61,220 bases of DNA, taken from the NCBI GenBank assembly GCA_017302895.1, contig JAFLBV010000006.1:1-61220 (forward strand). Reading direction: 5' to 3'. Below are positions 54,748-61,220 of the stretch, one piece after another. The stretch is from Ignavibacteria bacterium. Its GTDB lineage: Bacteria; Bacteroidota; Ignavibacteria; Ignavibacteriales; Ignavibacteriaceae. Under the pieces are notes generated by a model. It saw only the letters and a program-made list of their open reading frames with translations, had not been told where the DNA came from and did not search any database. Every line of letters begins with the position of its first letter. The stretch's first letter is position 1. A program made the translations under genes and the position numbers.

Positions 54748-54773
54748 GATATTGTCTGGTTTTAACATCTTTA

Positions 54774-56765
54774 TCACAACCGTTTTTTTCGAATTGTGAT
54801 CGTAAAAGTGGAAATTTTTTCATCCTGCCGGACATCGAGTGCACCCCTGCTCATAAATCCGTCATCCATTCTCATTATCTCTTCAAGAATGGAATTGTTG
54901 CCGCCATAGTTTCCGGGATCATCACCTGCGGAGCGCATAAACGCATACCGGAGGTCGAGTGGCTGAAGGGTAAAAATAATTTTAATGGTCTCGGATGTGT
55001 AGTTGAAAGGAGACTTGTTTCTGAATCGATAGACAAAATTTGGTATAATAAATTCTTCTCCCGGCTCAATAAAATAGTTTGCAGGACTCTCGTTTTTTTT
55101 CAGCCAGGGGATCAGCAGCATGATCCTGGAATCTTCTTCAATACTGACGATGTTAAAAAATGCCTTCCTCTCCCCTGAATTACTGATCTTCAGCATAAAA
55201 TAATCATCGTCACCAACCGTCAACACTCCGTCTTTAAAGTAATCTCTTATCTGAAGTGTGTCTGTAATCTTCCTTTTCTCCTTGTCAAACCTGACCGGGA
55301 TCAGTTCCATGCCGGGCGTGATATCAGGATAATTGAAATTCATCGATTCAAAAAGCCGTGCTTTGGTGAAATTCTTGATCACTTTCTTTAGCTTGGCTTC
55401 ATCTTTTGTTTCATCAAGCAGTATAGTGCCCGTACCTGTCGAGACAATTTTAAAGAGACCGGGGGTTACTGACTTTTCTATCGATAAATCACCTGCATCT
55501 TTTTTATCGATTATTTTGGCGAGTTTGAACTTCTTCACATCTTCGAGAAAACCCTTCGGAAGAATCTGCAGCACATCCCCTTTTATTGTAATTTTCACGG
55601 TATCCAAAGGCAATACTGCGTCTCTCAACCAGCACCAGACACCCTGCGGTGTTAAACCAGCGGGAAGATTTTGAAGTTTCACTATTGATGTCAGTGAACC
55701 GGAAGAAACAACTTCACCAGTAAAATAGAGTGTCTGTCCCGTGGTATCGGTTATACCCGCCTTGTAAAATGCAATTTTTGACGATGGATAAATGCCGGCA
55801 ATCTTTCCACCTGAGAGAAGTGCGAGGTTCTTTTCACGATCAAATTCGAGAACATTGAAATAATCGGGAGCAACTATCAATCCTTCACCAAAAACGGGGA
55901 GGTCTATCCCTTCCCCTTCTGCAACAGGATTCTGATACGGGACTATGGTTGACATGGTGGAGATTATTCCGGCAAACAGCGACCTGTATGACACTTCCTT
56001 CCCGGTGTTGCTTGTGAGAGATTTGTTGAAAGCGTAAGAAAGGGAGCCCTGATCGAGGTATTCGTAGTTCAGTTCATCGGCTCTTGCGGCTGAATAAACG
56101 GTCATGGGTGAAAGCTTGCCGTTCCCTTTTATCAAATCCTTTTCGCCGAATGTCAGACCGTCTTTTATTGCTTTTTCAATAGCCGAACCCTTTTTCATCA
56201 AAAGATTTCCGACTCCACGGGAGACTTTTCCTTCCCCTCTTGTTCCTGAACCTGAAAAGCAGGCATCGAGCAGAACCAAAACCTGGCCTTTTGCACCCGC
56301 CTTCTCTCTGATTTTGTCGAGCTTTTCCCCGAGCAGATCATCACGCAGATGCTCCTCACCTTTGTAAGTGTCGGACAGATATTGCTCCGCTCCGTAACAA
56401 CAGATGCTTTCATCCACACCATCAGGTTCATCGCCATTATCATCGGGAATCCCCTGTCCGTGAGCCGAAAAATGAATGACGACTATATCACCCGATTTAG
56501 TATCTTTTTCGAGTTTTGTAAGTTCTGCGAGTATGTTCTTTTTCGTAGCCTGACTGTTTTCAAGGATACGAAAATCCTTGAATCCCTGTTTCTCAAGTGC
56601 TGATTTTATAAGTGGAATGTCGTTTTCGGAGGAGATGCGTTTTAGATATTTGTAGTCACCTATGGCAACTATCAGACACTTTTTACCATGGTTGACTTGT
56701 GCTTCCACGGGGAATGTAATGGAAAACATCAGGCTGAAGGAAACAATAAAGAAAAGAGTTTTCAT
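54774..56765 (-). CDS. Exported caspase (C14) protein with DUF4384-like domain
   Basis: A 663-residue protein with a signal peptide (1-22). The caspase p20 domain has H102 in FSAHGQG and C169 in LLDACFSGSG, an intact dyad. A region at about 175-310 completes the peptidase. The C-terminal part (about 500-620) with DDYFMLKISNSGERKAFFNI, MLLIPW and FIEPGEEFIIPN resembles the DUF4384 domain, known in other caspase-domain proteins. It shares an operon with the TPR-CHAT gene downstream. The divergent WD40-caspase gene starts 211 bases away. I chose the start that begins with the signal peptide; 14 more codons are open upstream. Confidence 0.88.
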   Translation of the reverse strand: MKTLFFIVSFSLMFSITFPVEAQVNHGKKCLIVAIGDYKYLKRISSENDIPLIKSALEKQGFKDFRILENSQATKKNILAELTKLEKDTKSGDIVVIHFSAHGQGIPDDNGDEPDGVDESICCYGAEQYLSDTYKGEEHLRDDLLGEKLDKIREKAGAKGQVLVLLDACFSGSGTRGEGKVSRGVGNLLMKKGSAIEKAIKDGLTFGEKDLIKGNGKLSPMTVYSAARADELNYEYLDQGSLSYAFNKSLTSNTGKEVSYRSLFAGIISTMSTIVPYQNPVAEGEGIDLPVFGEGLIVAPDYFNVLEFDREKNLALLSGGKIAGIYPSSKIAFYKAGITDTTGQTLYFTGEVVSSGSLTSIVKLQNLPAGLTPQGVWCWLRDAVLPLDTVKITIKGDVLQILPKGFLEDVKKFKLAKIIDKKDAGDLSIEKSVTPGLFKIVSTGTGTILLDETKDEAKLKKVIKNFTKARLFESMNFNYPDITPGMELIPVRFDKEKRKITDTLQIRDYFKDGVLTVGDDDYFMLKISNSGERKAFFNIVSIEEDSRIMLLIPWLKKNESPANYFIEPGEEFIIPNFVYRFRNKSPFNYTSETIKIIFTLQPLDLRYAFMRSAGDDPGNYGGNNSILEEIMRMDDGFMSRGALDVRQDEKISTFTITIRKKRL

Positions 56766-56975
56766 TCTAACGCCAATAAAAAAGTGGGTAACTACACTTC
56801 CAACCACACGGTGGAAGTGTCACCTGGCCAAACTTATGTATTCCAGGCAGGATAATTTATATCCTGAATCACAACCTAATGATATTTTTTCAAATTACTT
56901 TGCTCTGTTCCTGCTTTTGATTATTTTTAGTCTTATAAAAGCAAAAATGATCAATTTTTATTTGAAAGTACTCCC

Positions 56976-59900
56976 ATGAGAGTGTTTTTCTTTTTACTCC
57001 TCGCTATTCTCACCTGCCTTTCACAGAATAAACCCGAACTGATTCTTCCCGTTGGACACAAGGATCTTGTCCGCTCTGTGGATTTCAATCCCGATGGCAG
57101 TCTTCTCCTTTCCTCGAGCTGGGACAACACAGCCAAACTTTGGGACAATAAAACCGGACACCTCCTGCGAAACATGACAGGCCACACAAAACAGATCAAT
57201 GGGGCCTCTTTTAGTCCTGACGGAACCAGATTTCTAACCCATTCATGGGATAAGTCGGTAAAAATCTGGGAAACTGCAACAGGGATGATGCTTCACAATC
57301 TCTTTATCGATACTGTATCAATTACAGGGGCTGAGTTCAGTCCCGATGGTAAACATGTCCTTGTAACAGGATACGAAGGGATTATCAATGTTTGGGATGT
57401 AAACACAGGTGAAGTCGCTTTTTCTCTCAAGGGACAGACGGGAACCATAGAATCGGGGAAATACAGCCCGAACGGGAAATTAATCGTCACCCTCTCGTGG
57501 GACAGAACTGTGGTAATTTGGGATGCCTCAAACGGAAAACTTATTCTTACTGTGGAAAATGATTCCCAGTGGCCTCTCCAAACAGGATTCTCCCCCGACT
57601 CAAAGTACTTTTTCACCACTTCCATGGATGGACTGGTCAGACTTTGGGAAGTGAAGTCAGCAAAAATGGTTGGTAAATTTATGGGACAGCCCGATGACAA
57701 AAACACAGCGGTTTTCAGTCCCGATTCAAAGTTGTTTCTAACTTCAAATCAGGGTGATACCGTTCGTATCCGGCAAACTGAAACAGGTAAACTTCTCAAT
57801 GAAATTGTTTACTTCCTCGAAAATCCTGGTAATCTGAGCGATATGCAGTTTACTCCGGATGGTACAAAACTTGTCGTCTCCTATCTTCAGGCGAATCCGG
57901 TGGTATGGGATATGTCTTCTCTTGGAATGATCAGTCTGGTTTCCGACATGCCGTCACTCGTTGGTGCCACTACTATAAGCAAGGACGGCAAGACAGCTGC
58001 CTTCGGCGACTATAACGGACGCGTTCTTACCTATGATCTCGAAAAAGGTGTCACAGTTCGTGAATTCAAAGGGGGTACTGCCTCTGTAAGAAGTGCTGAA
58101 TTCAGCAAAGACGGAAAGCAAATTGTAGTTCTCTCCGAAGGTGAAACGATCAGGGTTTGGGATGCATTGACCGGGAAAATCACGGGGAAACTTGGCGATG
58201 GAATCCCTGGCGGCTGGTTCGCATCGTTCAGTCCAGACGGTGAGAAAGTCCTCACAACAGGGTGGAACGAAAATATCTTTGAGTGGAATCCGGAGGCAAA
58301 AAAAATAGTCTCTGACTTGAAGCTTCCATCAGGATTTATATACAAAGCTGCATACAGTCCCGACGGGAAAAGAATAGTAGCCATAATGGATGATTCTTCG
58401 GGTGTGGTATTCAATGCAGAAACAGGTGCAGAGATCAACCGTTATAAATGGTTATATGGCGACATGCAGACATTCGCATTCAGTCCCGACGGTAAAACAA
58501 TAGCCGCAGCTATGAGGGACAGTCTGGTGCTCCTTATTGATCCGTTTACAGGAAAAAAAATCAAATCGTTTGTCGGACACCGTTCGTTCGTAATGGCTGT
58601 TGCATTTTCAGCAGACGGAAAAAAAATTGTATCGGGCTCGCTCGATCATACTGTCAGAATCTGGGATGTTCAATCAGGGAAGGAACTTTTAACCCTTGAG
58701 GGTCATTTGGAGCCCTTAAACCTCGTCGCTTTCAGCCCTGACGGGAAACAGGTTATCACCTTCAGCGAGGATAAACAGGCAATTATTTGGGACGCCTTTT
58801 CCGGTAACGTAGTTAAAAAATATCCTTTGACGGGACTGGCTTTTGATCTTTCCTTCAAAAGAGGACTCCTGATTTCTCACAAAAACAGCCTTTTGACCTT
58901 TTACGATATAGCAACCGGAGTCGAACTTTTCTCCTTCGCTTCATTCGGTGAAAATGACTGGGTTGTCCTTCATCCCGGAGGACTATTTGATGCTTCTCCC
59001 GGTGCGATGGAAAGCATGTATTATGTTCAAGGACTCGATGTAATCGCCTTCAGCCAGTTGAAAGATAAATATTGGGAACCGGGCCTATTCGAAAAAATGA
59101 TGAATGAGGAACAGCTCCGTTCAGTTGAAGCAATCGACAAGGAATTAAAACTGTGGCCCGAAGTGTCGGAATTTGAATTCAAGGAAAACTACGAGAAAGT
59201 CAAGGTTTCAATAGAAAACAAGGGTGGAGGCATCGGCAAACTCCAGATTTTCCTGAACGGAAAAGAAATGTCAGCGGATGCCCGGGATGGTAAAATCAAT
59301 CCAAAACAGAAAAACGCAACGATTACCATCGATATCAAAAACCATCCATACCTCATTAATGGCGAAAACAAACTTGAAGTGGTAACCTGGAATGAGTCGG
59401 GCACCCTCTCATCCTCGGGCGATGTTGCTGAGTTCATCTATGAGAAGCCAAATCTCGCTCCTTCAATATTCATCGTCTCAGTCGGAGTCGGAGATTATAC
59501 AGGTGACAAACTCGATCTCAAATATGCTGGCAAGGATGCAAAGGATTTTATGACCGCCACTTCCCTCGGTGCGGAACATCTTTTCACAAAACAAAAAACT
59601 CATAAATACCTCCTTTCCACTGATGACAAAAACGGAACAATGCCTACCAAGGCTAACATCCTCAAAACCTTCACAGACATAGGTAAAAAAGCGAATTCAG
59701 AGGATGTTATCGTGGTCTACCTTGCGGGACACGGCATTAACCTCGGAGGTGACGAAAGCGATCTATATTATCTCACACAGGATGCCTTCTCACCAAATCC
59801 CGAAGTTTACAAGGATGAAGCTGTCAGAAAGTCCACCACCATTTCAGGAAGTGAGATGATCGAGATGCTTAAAAATGTCGCTGCCTTAAAACAGGTTCTT

Positions 59901-60620
59901 ATTATAGATGCCTGTGCTTCGGGTAAACTTGTGGATAATCTCGCTGAAAAAAGGGATATCTCGAGTTCCATCGTAAAAGCCATGGAAAGAATGAAAGACA
60001 GAACAGGACTTCACATCATTACAGGAAGCGCTGCCGATGCAGTAAGCTACGAAGCAAGCAAATATGGTCAGGGTCTCCTCACCTACAGCATTCTCTCCGG
60101 AATGAGAGGACTTGCACTCAAAGACAACAAATCGATTGACATCAGCCTCCTGATGCAACATGCCCGGGAAATGGTGCCAAAGCTCGCAGAGGGCATCGGT
60201 GGAATTCAGGAGCCCAGAATCTTTTCACCAAAGGGAGCCGAAAGCTTCGACATCGGTATCCTCGATGACAAGGAGAAGGCTTTGATACCCTTGGCACAGG
60301 AAAAGCCTGTATTCGTAAATTCCGTCTTTCTTGATGCGAACGATCTGATTGATGTACTTTCCCTCTCCGAGAAAATCGACGATCGCCTCTCAACAATTTC
60401 TGAACTGGGAACCGCAGCAAAACTGATTTTCTGGAATGTTAAAAGCTATCCCGGTGCCATGAAACTGACAGGTACCTATACTGTAAAAGGAAATAAAGTG
60501 GAAGTGACTTTCAAAATCGTGAAAGATAAAAACACCGTAAAGTCTTTCACTAAAACTGGAAGCACAAATAATCTCGAAAATTTGATAAACGAAATTGTGG
60601 ATGCTTTAGTTTTTAAGTAG
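56976..60620 (+). CDS. Exported WD40-repeat caspase (C14) protein
   Basis: A 1214-residue protein. A signal peptide (MRVFFFLLLAILTCLSQ) is followed by about fourteen WD40 repeats (roughly 25-660), many carrying the FSPDG and WDxxTG words, forming two propellers. An Ig-like segment follows (about 725-820) and then a caspase domain with H919 in LAGHGINL and C980 in IIDACASGKL. The last 100 residues, ending in NEIVDALVFK, resemble a small accessory domain. It should act in the periplasm or outside. It is divergent from the C14-DUF4384 gene. Confidence 0.9.
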   Translation: MRVFFFLLLAILTCLSQNKPELILPVGHKDLVRSVDFNPDGSLLLSSSWDNTAKLWDNKTGHLLRNMTGHTKQINGASFSPDGTRFLTHSWDKSVKIWETATGMMLHNLFIDTVSITGAEFSPDGKHVLVTGYEGIINVWDVNTGEVAFSLKGQTGTIESGKYSPNGKLIVTLSWDRTVVIWDASNGKLILTVENDSQWPLQTGFSPDSKYFFTTSMDGLVRLWEVKSAKMVGKFMGQPDDKNTAVFSPDSKLFLTSNQGDTVRIRQTETGKLLNEIVYFLENPGNLSDMQFTPDGTKLVVSYLQANPVVWDMSSLGMISLVSDMPSLVGATTISKDGKTAAFGDYNGRVLTYDLEKGVTVREFKGGTASVRSAEFSKDGKQIVVLSEGETIRVWDALTGKITGKLGDGIPGGWFASFSPDGEKVLTTGWNENIFEWNPEAKKIVSDLKLPSGFIYKAAYSPDGKRIVAIMDDSSGVVFNAETGAEINRYKWLYGDMQTFAFSPDGKTIAAAMRDSLVLLIDPFTGKKIKSFVGHRSFVMAVAFSADGKKIVSGSLDHTVRIWDVQSGKELLTLEGHLEPLNLVAFSPDGKQVITFSEDKQAIIWDAFSGNVVKKYPLTGLAFDLSFKRGLLISHKNSLLTFYDIATGVELFSFASFGENDWVVLHPGGLFDASPGAMESMYYVQGLDVIAFSQLKDKYWEPGLFEKMMNEEQLRSVEAIDKELKLWPEVSEFEFKENYEKVKVSIENKGGGIGKLQIFLNGKEMSADARDGKINPKQKNATITIDIKNHPYLINGENKLEVVTWNESGTLSSSGDVAEFIYEKPNLAPSIFIVSVGVGDYTGDKLDLKYAGKDAKDFMTATSLGAEHLFTKQKTHKYLLSTDDKNGTMPTKANILKTFTDIGKKANSEDVIVVYLAGHGINLGGDESDLYYLTQDAFSPNPEVYKDEAVRKSTTISGSEMIEMLKNVAALKQVLIIDACASGKLVDNLAEKRDISSSIVKAMERMKDRTGLHIITGSAADAVSYEASKYGQGLLTYSILSGMRGLALKDNKSIDISLLMQHAREMVPKLAEGIGGIQEPRIFSPKGAESFDIGILDDKEKALIPLAQEKPVFVNSVFLDANDLIDVLSLSEKIDDRLSTISELGTAAKLIFWNVKSYPGAMKLTGTYTVKGNKVEVTFKIVKDKNTVKSFTKTGSTNNLENLINEIVDALVFK

Positions 60621-60766
60621 CCGTGTTATCTGTGTCACATGGAATCGTGACAAGAAAAAAACCGTGGAACAACAATTTATTGCTCCTGGTTAAAGAATCA
60701 TAATTGATGAATTTAATTCTTTATTACAAATAACAATCACAAGTCACCAACAACAAAGGTATCACA

Positions 60767-61220
60767 ATGAAAATCAACACCAGATTTTTCGCGTTCGCAC
60801 TGGCAGCTCTTTTTCTGCTCAACTTTGCAGGTTTTTCTCAGAAACCACCAAAGATAATTAAAAGCCCCACAAATGTTGCCGCAAATACTGTCAATGTAAA
60901 CAAGATCGATTTCAAGGCTGAATTCGGTTCATCCAACAGTGCTCTCTCGAAACTTGGAGAGATCATCAGTGACGGCAGAAGAGACGGCGATGTAAAAGCC
61001 CTCGTTTCAGCAGCCATGATCCTCTTCATGGAAGAAGCAGCCACAGGAAAGAAAGCTTCCGTAACCGGCAAAGCTCTTCTTGAAGAAGCAACTACAAAAG
61101 CCACGAATCAGAACAACTACCAGGCTCTCATAGCATGTTCAGATGCATGGGGTGCAAAAACCCTCGGCAACGATGCTGCAAAATCAACAGAACTTGCAAA
61201 ACTCGCCGCTGCTGTAAAAG
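60767..61220 (+). CDS. Exported protein, cut by the window edge
   Basis: The first 151 codons of a gene that continues beyond the window. A signal peptide (RFFAFALAALFLLNFAGFSQ) precedes an Ala/Lys-rich helical region with FGSSNSALSKLGEIISDG and ALVSAAMILFMEEA. AAAGG precedes the ATG. I do not recognise it. It follows the WD40-caspase by 146 bases in the same direction and may be part of the same exported system. Confidence 0.75.
   Translation, partial: MKINTRFFAFALAALFLLNFAGFSQKPPKIIKSPTNVAANTVNVNKIDFKAEFGSSNSALSKLGEIISDGRRDGDVKALVSAAMILFMEEAATGKKASVTGKALLEEATTKATNQNNYQALIACSDAWGAKTLGNDAAKSTELAKLAAAVK

Overview
The window carries about 50 protein genes, one tRNA and a repeat-rich left edge. 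It looks like a chromosomal segment of a mesophilic, anaerobic or facultative, non-phototrophic bacterium of the Fibrobacteres-Chlorobi-Bacteroidetes group. Moderate AT richness, an FtsI with a C-terminal PASTA domain, an NAD-linked [FeFe] hydrogenase, a type 9-like C-terminal domain on a secreted subtilase, and a 'mobile mystery' A/B pair together point to an Ignavibacteria-like lineage. This placement is inference; no rRNA gene is present.

Region by region. (1) 1-492: composite intergenic repeats and a strong terminator hairpin. (2) 493-17088, minus strand: an unbroken 15-gene division and cell-wall (dcw) operon, mraZ-rsmH-ftsL-ftsI-murE-murF-mraY-murD-ftsW-murG-murC-ftsQ-ftsA-X-ftsZ, with gaps or overlaps of a few bases throughout. 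A three-repeat MraZ box with 10-bp period lies upstream. Gene X, between ftsA and ftsZ, looks like a degenerate copy of the FtsZ GTPase domain. (3) 17359-20216: an rRNA methyltransferase, a tiny membrane protein coupled to an M15 peptidase, and a c-type-heme lipoprotein. (4) 20250-28347, minus strand: a hydrogenase operon. It begins with a hydrogenase-like sensor histidine kinase, continues with two response regulators and a hybrid kinase, and ends with the NuoE-like, NuoF-like and catalytic subunits of an [FeFe] hydrogenase before a clear terminator. (5) 28584-36122: an AAA/PD-(D/E)XK protein, a copper module (HMA-AraC regulator plus CopA), a Ser/Thr kinase, tRNA-Thr(CGU), a zinc-ribbon TPR membrane protein and an HU-like protein. 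(6) 36441-49518: mostly housekeeping genes (PepF, SecD, SecF, DedA, LepA, signal peptidase I) with a flavin-reductase pair, a patatin and an AT-rich mobile mystery A/B (HTH/Fic) pair. (7) 49529-61220: exported proteins. These are a subtilase, a TPR-CHAT protein, a caspase with a DUF4384-like tail, a WD40-caspase, and the start of another secreted protein.

The most notable points are the pseudo-FtsZ inside the dcw operon, the hydrogenase operon that contains its own H-cluster-type sensor kinase and phosphorelay, and the cluster of three signal-peptide-bearing caspase-clan proteins next to a subtilase.
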